From Puniceicoccaceae bacterium (GTDB lineage: Bacteria; Verrucomicrobiota; Verrucomicrobiia; Opitutales; JAFGAQ01): 64,000 nt of DNA. A program made the translations under genes and the position numbers. The notes beneath the pieces were generated by a model. It was not told the DNA's origin. It ran no database searches and saw only the letters and a program-made list of their open reading frames with translations. The stretch covers positions 319,399 to 383,398 of the forward strand of contig JANQOQ010000008.1 in the NCBI GenBank assembly GCA_028285755.1, written 5' to 3'. Positions 8,645-16,205 of this stretch are shown here, in pieces; positions within the stretch are counted from its first letter, which is position 1, and each line of letters begins with the position of its first letter.

Positions 8645-9785
8645 ATGATCGCACCAGAGACCCTTTCCCAAATCGAAGAGATTAATAAACGAGCTGGCTA
8701 TTTATGGAGGTATCTTTGACCTCGATAGCAAGGTAAAGCGCGTTGAAGCGATAGAGGGGCTCATGTCGGAGCCCAATTTTTGGGACAATCAGGAAACTGC
8801 CCAACAGATAACCGGGGAGCTCAGCGGGCTCAAGCAGACTCTCAAGGAAACGAACGAATTTAAAGGCCAGCTCGAGGACTTGGAAACGCTTGCAGAGCTT
8901 GTAAAAGAATCAGATCCCGAGGAGGCCGCGCTCTATCAGGAAGAAATCGAGGCGAACCTTGAAACGATTTCCAAGCGCATTGATTCTTTGGAGCTGCAGT
9001 CGTTTCTATCGGAGCCCGTTGATAAATACAATGCACTGCTGACAATCCATGCCGGTGCGGGTGGCACGGAGTCCTGCGATTGGGCGGATATGCTCTTTCG
9101 CATGTATAGCCGCTGGGTAGAACGCTCCGGATACACTGCCGAGGTGCAGGATGTGCAGGTGGGTGAAGAAGCAGGTATCTCCAGTGCAACAATCCGTGTG
9201 GTGGGCCTTAATGCATACGGCTTTGCGAAGGCGGAGCGGGGAGTGCATCGGCTCGTGCGCATCAGTCCTTTTGATTCGAATAAACGCCGACATACTTCCT
9301 TTTGCTCAGTAGACGTGATTGCGGAGGTGGAAGACGATATCGACATCGAGATTAAGGATGAGGACATCCGTATCGATACCTTTCGTGCAAGTGGCAAGGG
9401 CGGTCAGCATGTCAATAAGACGGACTCTGCGGTGCGCATTACGCACTTCCCTTCGGGGATTGTTGTGAGCTGCCAGGCCGAACGTTCACAGATGAAGAAC
9501 CGGGCGACTGCGATGAAGACCCTGAAGTCACGCTTGTATGAGAAAATTCAGGATGAGAAACGTTCGGAAATGGAAAAATACTATGGGGATAAGGGTGAAA
9601 TTGGCTGGGGGAATCAGATACGCTCTTATGTGTTTCAGCCTTATCAGATGGTGAAGGATCTGCGGACGGGTGTGGAAACATCCAATGTTCAAGGGGTGAT
9701 GGATGGTGAGATCGATCTTTTTATCCATGCATGGTTGCGTGCGGGTGGCCCGCGTGCACGTTCAGATAGTAAACTGGATGATTAA
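8645..9785 (+). CDS. prfB: Peptide chain release factor 2 (programmed +1 frameshift)
   Basis: Recognises UGA/UAA stop codons and triggers peptide release. The gene is in two frames: codons from ATG 8645 run through CTT (8714-8716) to an in-frame TGA (8717-8719). A +1 shift that skips the T at 8717 continues with GAC at 8718, giving 379 residues. In full numbering the SPF stop-recognition tripeptide is at 207-209 and the GGQ peptidyl-hydrolysis motif at 252-254 (GKGGQHVN), nearly the same as in E. coli RF2. The open frame starting at ATG 8763 alone would lack about 39 N-terminal residues, so the frameshifted model is the right one. Confidence 0.97.
8705..8720 (+). promoter_or_regulatory. prfB autoregulatory +1 frameshift site
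   Basis: Reads TGG AGG TAT CTT TGA C. An internal Shine-Dalgarno-like GGAGG lies just upstream of the CTT-TGA-C slip codon, with the spacing known for RF2 genes. Low RF2 slows termination at TGA and lets the ribosome slip from CTT to TTT, so the protein controls its own level. Confidence 0.95.
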
Positions 9786-9838
9786 AACAGTTATCTGGGA
9801 TTGAAGTATCCCCGGAATTCGCCCTAACTATTGCAAAC

Positions 9839-11233
9839 ATGCTTGATTATGCATCATTAAAACAGGCTTTTGAGGAGACCTCACTCTTTGAGTCGAAAAC
9901 CTGGAGGCTTTCCCCTGAGGCTTGGCCGATATCACCGCAGGATTTGGAGACTATTCAACAAATAGGTGAAGCTTGTTTTGCATTTCAAGTCGCATTGGAA
10001 AACCTGTATACCCGCTCGTGGCAGGATAAAAATCTTTTAAGAAATACCCCGCTCAAGGCACCCTGGGTGGCCGAATATTTGGATCGTAATAAACCGCCGC
10101 CGCTTATTGAGCATGCGCGCAGTAAACGCTTGCGAGGTCGGACACCGCTGATCCTCAGACCAGATCTATTGATGACTGAGGATGGGTTTGCGCTTACGGA
10201 GATGGACTCAGTTCCGGGAGGTATCGGGCTTACCGCCTTTTTGAATGACCTTTATAATGTGGGGGCTGAGGTATCGATTATCGGCTCTCGCGAAGGGATG
10301 GAGGATGCGTTTTACGAGTGTCTCGCGTCAACGGTTGCAGAGCGGACTTTTCCGTTTGTGGCCATTTTGGTCAGCGATGAGGCTGCGACTTACCGGCCTG
10401 AGATGGAGTGGCTGGCTGCGAACTTGCAGCGTAAAGGCAAGCGGGTATTTGTATTTCATACCAATGAGGTGATGCCGCTGGGCAATGCGTTATGCGTGGG
10501 GATCGATGGGGACCCGCAGAAGATCGATATTGTTTACCGTTTTTGGGAGTTGTTTGATCAGGCAAACGTCGCGCCGATGGATCACATGTTGCAAATCTGG
10601 GATGAGGGCGAAGTGGATGTCACGCCACCTATGAAGCCCTATCAGGAAGAGAAGATGGCACTTGGTCTTTTTCACCACCCGCGATTGGAGCCTTACTGGA
10701 GGGAAAATCTTTCGAAACGTGCCTTTAAGCTCCTGAAGCAGATCATACCACAGACCTGGATTGTCGATCCCGCGCCTGTGCCTCCGTTTGCGGTGCTGGA
10801 TGCCCCGTTTATCGATGGCCGCCCTATTCACGACTGGCGGCAACTGGCAGATGCTTCGAAAAAAGAAAGGGAGCTGATACTCAAAATCAGTGGCTTCCAC
10901 GAGACGGCCTGGGGTGCGCGGAGCGTGGTATATGGGGCGGATGTCTCTAAAGAGGAATGGACTCAGGCGATCGATAACGCACTGAACCATCCGCAGAACA
11001 TGTTGCATATTTTGCAGGAATACCGCAAACCGAAGCGCATTGAGCACCCCGTTTACAATGACGCGGGAGAGATCTACAGCATGCAGGGGCGTGTGAGGCT
11101 GTGCCCTTATTATTTTGTTCAGGATGATACTGTTAAACTGGAAGGAATCCTCTCAACATTTTGTCCGGCAGACAAAAAAATTATCCATGGTATGAAAGAT
11201 GCCGCTTTGATCCCGTGCCGACTACAATCTTAA
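9839..11233 (+). CDS. ATP-grasp-like protein of unknown function
   Basis: A 464-residue soluble protein that I do not recognise as a named enzyme. Several segments look like circularly permuted ATP-grasp or glutathionylspermidine-synthase-type ligases: LILRPDLLMTEDGFALTEMD followed by VPGGIGLTAFL (about 102-135), KISGFHETAWGARSVVYG (about 346-365, a possible ATP-binding lysine), RVRLCPYYFV and the C-terminal HGMKDAALIPC. A peptide or amine ligase activity is possible but unproven. It heads an operon with the phosphatase (15-bp gap) and the M42 peptidase, so amino-acid or peptide metabolism is a reasonable context guess. No Shine-Dalgarno precedes the ATG. Confidence 0.55.
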   Translation: MLDYASLKQAFEETSLFESKTWRLSPEAWPISPQDLETIQQIGEACFAFQVALENLYTRSWQDKNLLRNTPLKAPWVAEYLDRNKPPPLIEHARSKRLRGRTPLILRPDLLMTEDGFALTEMDSVPGGIGLTAFLNDLYNVGAEVSIIGSREGMEDAFYECLASTVAERTFPFVAILVSDEAATYRPEMEWLAANLQRKGKRVFVFHTNEVMPLGNALCVGIDGDPQKIDIVYRFWELFDQANVAPMDHMLQIWDEGEVDVTPPMKPYQEEKMALGLFHHPRLEPYWRENLSKRAFKLLKQIIPQTWIVDPAPVPPFAVLDAPFIDGRPIHDWRQLADASKKERELILKISGFHETAWGARSVVYGADVSKEEWTQAIDNALNHPQNMLHILQEYRKPKRIEHPVYNDAGEIYSMQGRVRLCPYYFVQDDTVKLEGILSTFCPADKKIIHGMKDAALIPCRLQS

Positions 11234-11248
11234 CCTCCACACAAAACT

Positions 11249-12016
11249 ATGAGTAAATACGCAGACTATATCGAATTTATGAAGCTGCTCGCTGTGAAGA
11301 GCGGGGCAACGATTCTAAAATATTACGGGGATACCGCGCTTGAGACGGAGCTCAAGGAGGACATGACTCCTGTCACTGCAGCGGACCGCGAAGCTGAGCA
11401 GATGATCCGTAAGTTGATAAAAAACCGGTTCCCGGATCACGGAATTATTGGTGAAGAGTATGGAACCGAAAATGAAAATGCAGACTTTGTATGGTTGATT
11501 GACCCCATCGACGGCACCAAATCTTTCACGGTGGCGGTACCGCTCTATGGGACTGTAGTTTGCCTGAGATACAAAGGACTGCCTGTTGTTGGGATGATTC
11601 ACCAGCCGAACCTGAATCTGTTGATGATTGGAGATGGTTCAACTACATGGCTGAATGATGTTGAGGTGAAAGTGCGCAAATGTGCGAAACTGGAGGACGC
11701 CATTCTCCTGACCTCTGACCCTCTGAACCCCGCTCGCTACAAGGGTGAGCTGAAATGGAATAAACTGATTCAGAAGGTAAAGACCTACCGCACCTGGGGA
11801 GACTGCTTTGGCTATTTACGCCTTGCGAGTGGATGGGCGGATATCATGGTAGACCCCATCGTGGAGCCCTGGGATTTCCAGGCGATGATCCCCATTATTA
11901 AAGGGGCGGGAGGCTCAATTACGAATTGGGAGGGCAGTGATCCGCTCAATGGAAACTCGGTGGTCGCATCGAACAAAGTGCTGCATCGCAAGGTAATCGA
12001 ATTATTGAACGACTAA
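11249..12016 (+). CDS. Inositol-monophosphatase-family phosphatase (possible histidinol phosphatase)
   Basis: A 255-residue Mg2+-dependent, lithium-sensitive-type phosphatase. Seen in order: TPVTAADREAE (about 40-50), the GEE motif at 68-70, the metal-binding DPIDGT at 85-90 followed by KSF, and the closing EPWDFQAMIPIIKGAGG. The IDGTKSF (rather than IDGTxNF) form and the overall resemblance point to the HisN/histidinol-phosphatase branch, but inositol-1-phosphatase or 3'-phosphoadenosine phosphatase activity cannot be excluded. The gene lies 3 bases before the M42 peptidase gene in the same operon. Confidence 0.85.
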   Translation: MSKYADYIEFMKLLAVKSGATILKYYGDTALETELKEDMTPVTAADREAEQMIRKLIKNRFPDHGIIGEEYGTENENADFVWLIDPIDGTKSFTVAVPLYGTVVCLRYKGLPVVGMIHQPNLNLLMIGDGSTTWLNDVEVKVRKCAKLEDAILLTSDPLNPARYKGELKWNKLIQKVKTYRTWGDCFGYLRLASGWADIMVDPIVEPWDFQAMIPIIKGAGGSITNWEGSDPLNGNSVVASNKVLHRKVIELLND

Positions 12017-12019
12017 ACC

Positions 12020-13099
12020 ATGGATGGTAAGCATCAGGCATTTTTAACGGAGCTATTAAACACACCGAGCCCAACGGGGCAGGAGATGGCCGGTCAGCGC
12101 AAATGGGCGAGCTACATCGAGAACTTTGCGGATAGTTTAGAGTGCGATGCCTATGGAAACACATGGGCAACGCTCAATGGAAGGGTTGAGGATGGGCTCA
12201 AAATCATGCTGGAAGCGCATGCGGATGAGATTGGTTTCATGATCAATTATATCAGCGACGAGGGGTTTCTTTCGATTGTGCCGGTGGGCGGATCGGATGC
12301 AGCGATCACCCGGGGCAAGCGTGTAATATTTTATGGAGATGACGGTGCTGAGGTAAAAGGTGTAATTGCGAATACAGCAATTCACCTGCGCAAGGATTTG
12401 GGCAGTGAAAAGGCGCCGAAGTGGTCCGAAGTGTTTGTAGATATCGGGGCGAAGGACAAAAAGGCAGTCGAAGCACGGGGGTTGCGGGTAGGGCACTTCG
12501 GAGTGTATGATTATGAGCCGCTGGAACTCTCAGAGAATCGCCTGACAAGCCGGGCGATCGATAATCGCATTTCCGGGTATATCCTGGCGCGTGTATTTGA
12601 AAATTTGAAGCAAGGAGAGCAACCACAAGTAAGCACCTACGTAGTAAATGCCATCCAGGAGGAAATTGGCGGACATGGGGCGACGATGGTCTCGTATCGG
12701 TTGTTTCCGGATGTGGCGATCTGCTTTGACGTGACGCACGCTACCGATACGCCTGGCATCGACAAAAAGAAACACGGAGAGGTGAAGCTGGGCAAAGGTC
12801 CTACGGTTACACATGGAACCGCGAACCATCCTTTACTGGTGCAACGAATTGTGGATATTGCCAAGCGTGAGCAAATCCCCCTGCAGCATGAGGCAAGCAG
12901 TCGGTATACGGGAACGGATACGGATAGCATTTACACCGCAAAGACGGGCATTCCGTCAGCGTTGATTTCCATACCCTTGCGCTATATGCACTCGCCCGTT
13001 GAGATTGTGGATCTCGAGGATGTGGAAAATACCATTAAGCTCGTGACCGCCTTAATCCTCGACCTTAAACCAGACGAAGTGTTTGAGCAGGCGCTTTAA
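12020..13099 (+). CDS. M42-family metallo-aminopeptidase (glutamyl aminopeptidase/endoglucanase-like)
   Basis: A 359-residue dinuclear-metal aminopeptidase of the FrvX/PepA-like M42 family, which forms large tetrahedral cytosolic complexes that trim peptides. Seen: TPSPTGQE at the N-terminus, the metal ligand region AHADEIGFMI, SRAIDNRISGYI, the catalytic glutamates in IQEEIGGHGA, the FDVTHATDTPG metal site, and the C-terminal RYMHSPVE histidine. All expected ligands are present, so it should be active. Its last 4 bases overlap the convergent vapC stop. Confidence 0.9.
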   Translation: MDGKHQAFLTELLNTPSPTGQEMAGQRKWASYIENFADSLECDAYGNTWATLNGRVEDGLKIMLEAHADEIGFMINYISDEGFLSIVPVGGSDAAITRGKRVIFYGDDGAEVKGVIANTAIHLRKDLGSEKAPKWSEVFVDIGAKDKKAVEARGLRVGHFGVYDYEPLELSENRLTSRAIDNRISGYILARVFENLKQGEQPQVSTYVVNAIQEEIGGHGATMVSYRLFPDVAICFDVTHATDTPGIDKKKHGEVKLGKGPTVTHGTANHPLLVQRIVDIAKREQIPLQHEASSRYTGTDTDSIYTAKTGIPSALISIPLRYMHSPVEIVDLEDVENTIKLVTALILDLKPDEVFEQAL

Positions 13100-13497
13100 C
13101 GAGCTGCCCAGTTCTCTATTTTCAGACCTTCGATTCTGGAGAATTCACGGGTATTGCTGCTCACGAGTGTGAGGCCATGTTCAATGGCACTTGCTGCGAT
13201 TAGGATATCATAAGGGCCTATTTTCAGGCCTTTTTCTTCTAATCGAAATCGAATATCGGCTGCAATTTGAGTGGTTTGCGATTGAAAGGGTAGGATTTCA
13301 AGAGGCTTTAGGAAGTGATTTACGCGATTTTGCTCTTTATCCGGGTTTTTGCTTTTAGCTGCCCCGGTTCGCAACTCATATTCTGAGATTGCTGATACAA
13401 ATATGCGGCTAGGTGGGAGTTGTTTGAGGTTTTCGACGACTTGCGGGTGGTTTCTTAAAATATGTATGCAAGTATCGGTATCGAGTAGGTAACTCAC
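13096..13497 (-). CDS. vapC: VapC-type PIN-domain toxin ribonuclease
   Basis: A 133-residue PIN-domain endoribonuclease, the toxin of a type II toxin-antitoxin pair that typically cleaves initiator tRNA or rRNA. The acidic site is complete: D6 (YLLDTDT), E41 (SEYEL) and D97 (YDILIAA), plus the SSNTREF loop near 113-119. It overlaps the antitoxin gene by 4 bases, the usual antitoxin-toxin coupling. The pair sits at the left edge of a small accessory patch together with a broken gene and an orphan endonuclease. Confidence 0.9.
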   Translation of the reverse strand: MSYLLDTDTCIHILRNHPQVVENLKQLPPSRIFVSAISEYELRTGAAKSKNPDKEQNRVNHFLKPLEILPFQSQTTQIAADIRFRLEEKGLKIGPYDILIAASAIEHGLTLVSSNTREFSRIEGLKIENWAAR

Positions 13498-13718
13498 AAA
13501 TTGATCTCCCGGATCTCGCCCTGTTCGGGTCGTTCGATATTCGATGGACTGACGGATAGTTTATCGAAGTAGTCTGCGGGCCAGTCCAGTTCCTGTTCGG
13601 GTTTTATAATGAATGTATTGTCTTTAAAATCGATGTTTGCATCACCCGGCTTAATACTGAATTGACTGGGAATCCTGACCGCGTAGGAATTCCCAGACTT
13701 AAAGATTTTTGTTTTCAC
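13494..13718 (-). CDS. vapB: VapB-type antitoxin with AbrB/SpoVT DNA-binding domain
   Basis: A 74-residue antitoxin: an N-terminal swapped-hairpin AbrB domain (KTKIFKSGNSYAVRIPSQF) that binds the operon's own promoter, and an acidic C-terminal tail that should wrap the toxin. I chose the GTG at 13718. The longer frame from TTG 13754 begins inside what looks like the -35 box (TTGACA), so its extra residues are unlikely. No Shine-Dalgarno is visible before the GTG. Confidence 0.85.
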   Translation of the reverse strand: MKTKIFKSGNSYAVRIPSQFSIKPGDANIDFKDNTFIIKPEQELDWPADYFDKLSVSPSNIERPEQGEIREINL

Positions 13719-13756
13719 GTGTATATACTGTAAATACGCATAAGTTTTTGTCAATT
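13719..13756 (-). promoter_or_regulatory. vapBC promoter/operator
   Basis: On the minus strand a perfect TTGACA (13749-13754) is followed by GTATTTACAGTATATAC, which ends 2 bases before the GTG start. GTATATAC is an 8-bp perfect palindrome, and GTATTTAC repeats it imperfectly just upstream, as expected for an AbrB-type antitoxin operator. A -10 of the form CAGTAT at 18-bp spacing would put the transcript start almost on the GTG, so the message may be leaderless. Confidence 0.5.
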
Positions 13757-13760
13757 TTTA

Positions 13761-14486
13761 TCAACCGCGGATTTCCATTTCGAGCTTTACGGTGATTTTG
13801 GCGACTTTGTGGATGGTTTGGGTATCGTATATGCCCCAGTCGCTGGTATCCGTGGAGTTGGGCTGGGTGATCTGGATGACTCCCTGCCTTGCAGCGACAA
13901 GCTTGCCAAGGCTGGCATCCGCATTCTGTGCGATGGTCTGGCCGCGTTCCATGGCGTTCTGGGTAGCGGCTTCGACAAGCTCAAGCTTGAGCGTACCCAG
14001 ATCCGAAACATAGTAGCGGGGGCCGGACACATGGATGCGCAGGCCTTCGGCATTCAGGTCGTAGATTTGCCGCGCGAGATTGCGGATAAACTCGACGTTA
14101 GCGCTCTCGATTTTAAGGCGGCGTTTGACCGCTTAGTAGTCGATCTGATTCATGCGTTTGCCCTGGTCGTTGAGCTTGAGTACCTCCTCGATCGAGGTGG
14201 AAAGCTCGGTAACGGTGCAGCCGGATTCACAATCGAGCGTGAGGTTGCGAATGCGATCCAGGTTTTGACCGCAGGTCTCGTAGGCGACCTTACGGCTGCC
14301 ATTGGTATAGGTGAGTGTAGCCTCGAGCACGCCGTGATCGGCTGTGACCGGTAACTCGGCATAACCAGTGACGCTCAAGGGTTTAACGGTGCGGAACGCC
14401 ACCCATGGGCGTGATAGAATAAGGGATGCAACGATCCCGGTAGCCGCAAGCAATACGGCTACGAATACAACGGATTTTATCTTCAT
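13761..14486 (-). pseudogene. SIMPL-domain (DUF541) protein interrupted by an in-frame TAA
   Basis: Read through one stop, this frame encodes about 241 residues, the usual size of single-domain SIMPL proteins. The first 117 residues have an N-terminal membrane anchor or signal (about 5-27) and the start of the domain (VTGYAELPVTADHGVLEATL). After the TAA at 14133-14135 the same frame continues for 123 residues with AVKRRLKIESANVEFI, then LKLELVEAATQNAMERGQ and the conserved C-terminal KVAKITVKLEMEI. There is no frame change, so a single CAA-to-TAA substitution explains the break. SIMPL proteins are periplasmic and of unclear function. It could be a recent pseudogene, a readthrough gene or a sequence error. 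Confidence 0.8.
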
Positions 14487-14539
14487 AGCGGAAAGAACAA
14501 TAAGGTTACTAATCAGCCTTGAGACTGACGCATTCCGCT

Positions 14540-15100
14540 ATGAATGGCAATGATATTAATATTGTGGAAAGTAACAAACTGCTTAACAATATGATTATGA
14601 TTAGGTTAAGAACGTTCTCTTATCGTTTTGCTGAACAAGTTCTGAATTCACGTTTATCAATTAAGCAAGAAATTGAAGAAGTTCTTACTGATCCTAAAAT
14701 AAAGGTAAATGAGTTAACTAGACCTTATTTTAATAAGATTCTGGATGGATTATTTGTGACAAAAGGTTGGACTCCACAACCTCAAGTTTTTCCCGAGCCC
14801 AATGATCCTTCAGCAAAGATGGATTTTATAAAAGATAGGGTGGGTGTAGAGGTTGGTTTTGGGCATGGTTCATTTATAGGTATAGACCTCTTAAAATTTC
14901 AAGTATCGTCATATTCAGCTCTAGATCAGATAGATGTAGGTGTGTATATTGTAACCACAAAATCTTTCCAGAAGTACGTTACAAAGAATTATGATTTAAA
15001 ATGGGAAGGTAGTCTTACATATGAAAAAGTATCTAAATACCTTCCCCATTTTAAAAGTGCTATCCAAGTTCCTATATATTTAATAGGGATAGATATATAG
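14540..15100 (+). CDS. BglII/BstYI-like type II restriction endonuclease, orphan
   Basis: About 186 residues. The fold markers of BglII/BstYI enzymes are present: an N-terminal helix FSYRFAEQVLN followed by IKQEIEEVL, then the catalytic segment with D95, E104 and the strand VGVEVGFGHG, the DLLKFQ helix, IDVGVYIVTT and a C-terminal VPIYLIGID. In BglII the site is D-x9-E-x-Q; here the last position is glycine (E-V-G), which may reduce or abolish cleavage. No methyltransferase gene lies nearby. The gene is clearly more AT-rich than its neighbours, a sign of transfer. The start is uncertain: ATG 14540 or ATG 14591/14597; no good Shine-Dalgarno supports any of them. Confidence 0.65.
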   Translation: MNGNDINIVESNKLLNNMIMIRLRTFSYRFAEQVLNSRLSIKQEIEEVLTDPKIKVNELTRPYFNKILDGLFVTKGWTPQPQVFPEPNDPSAKMDFIKDRVGVEVGFGHGSFIGIDLLKFQVSSYSALDQIDVGVYIVTTKSFQKYVTKNYDLKWEGSLTYEKVSKYLPHFKSAIQVPIYLIGIDI

Positions 15101-15102
15101 TT

Positions 15103-16059
15103 CTACCCCTCGGGGTCGATGATGTTGGATGAGTCAGCATCCGGATCGGTGTAGGAACCGGTGAAAGGTTCGCCTGTGCTGATGGGCTCAGGCTCCATGG
15201 CTTCCTCCGGGATACGGGCAATGGTTTCGAGCACAATGGGGATCGCCTGCGCAGCGATGCGCTGCACACTGTTTTGCATATCCACAAAGCTGAAGGGACG
15301 CACCCCTACCGCAGGATTCGCGATCGAGCATAGAGCTGCCCAGCGTATGCCGAGCTGGCGGGCGTATATGGTGCAGGTGCCGATATTCTCGGATGTCAAA
15401 TCAGCCCCCAGGATACGCATCGCGCGGATCTCCGCTGCGGTCTCGAAGCGACCGGGATTGTGCTGCACAAAGGTGGCAGTCTCCCACAGCTTGCCGGTAT
15501 AGCCGGGTTGTGCCTTGCGCGACTCATCGATGAGGATCTCGCGTAATTTTGGGCTGAACGGGGTTGCGAAGCTGGGAAAGATTCCCGGGCGCTCTATACC
15601 CGTGTAGTCCAGGATGCTCTGCGGTCTTTGACTTTCCATGATCATGACATCATCAATGATCACCAGGTCATCGTAGTTATAATCGGTGCGGATGGCCCCG
15701 GAACTCGCACCCCCGAGCACATGGGTCACCCCTTTTTCATAAAGAGAATACCAGGTGCGTATGTGAACATTGCCTTCGAATTCCCCTTTCTTGTAGGTTT
15801 CGAAGCCGTACATGCGCACGTAATAGAAATGAACACCCTTGTAGCTCATTTTGTAGAGCTTAGGTCCCATGCCAAATGGGGTTTCAACCTGCTCGAAACC
15901 GTGCTCCACGACGAGACCCTGTCCAAATTTTTCGGGGGCTCCGAATGAAGTGCCGCCAACGACAGCGATAAAGATGTCCTCTTTGTGGGCATCTGCATGA
16001 ACGGAATACGAAATCAGCAAGGTGCTGATGCTAAGAATGATAGTGTGGAAAATTTTCAT
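15103..16059 (-). CDS. Secreted purine-nucleoside/methylthioadenosine phosphorylase-family protein
   Basis: A 318-residue protein with a clear Sec signal peptide (MKIFHTIILSISTLLISYSV, likely cleavage after VHA) and a PNP/UDP-family phosphorylase domain: IAVVGGTSFG at the mature N-terminus, GGASSGAIR, the VQHNPGRFETAAEIRAMR substrate-binding segment (compare EGPRFST-AE in MTAP) and the IGTCTIYARQLGIRWAALC region. The C-terminal 35 residues are acidic and probably unstructured. I start at the ATG at 16059 because it begins the signal peptide. An extracytoplasmic location is unusual, because these enzymes need phosphate and normally recycle cytosolic nucleosides; here it may salvage or bind environmental nucleosides. 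Confidence 0.75.
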   Translation of the reverse strand: MKIFHTIILSISTLLISYSVHADAHKEDIFIAVVGGTSFGAPEKFGQGLVVEHGFEQVETPFGMGPKLYKMSYKGVHFYYVRMYGFETYKKGEFEGNVHIRTWYSLYEKGVTHVLGGASSGAIRTDYNYDDLVIIDDVMIMESQRPQSILDYTGIERPGIFPSFATPFSPKLREILIDESRKAQPGYTGKLWETATFVQHNPGRFETAAEIRAMRILGADLTSENIGTCTIYARQLGIRWAALCSIANPAVGVRPFSFVDMQNSVQRIAAQAIPIVLETIARIPEEAMEPEPISTGEPFTGSYTDPDADSSNIIDPEG

Positions 16060-16205
16060 TGCGGAGTAGCAGCAGCCTTTATACCAGCGCAGTCTATTGG
16101 CAAGAATCCAAAAAAATTCCATTGATGCGGTAACAATTTGATCGTAGCGTGCGTCCTACCTATATCACACTTCTATTACTAACACTTTAACGGGGGGATA
16201 AATAT

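Noticed and set aside
13719-13754. Longer vapB start at TTG 13754
   Set aside because: The TTG is part of TTGACA, a likely -35 box, and the added residues do not belong to the AbrB domain.
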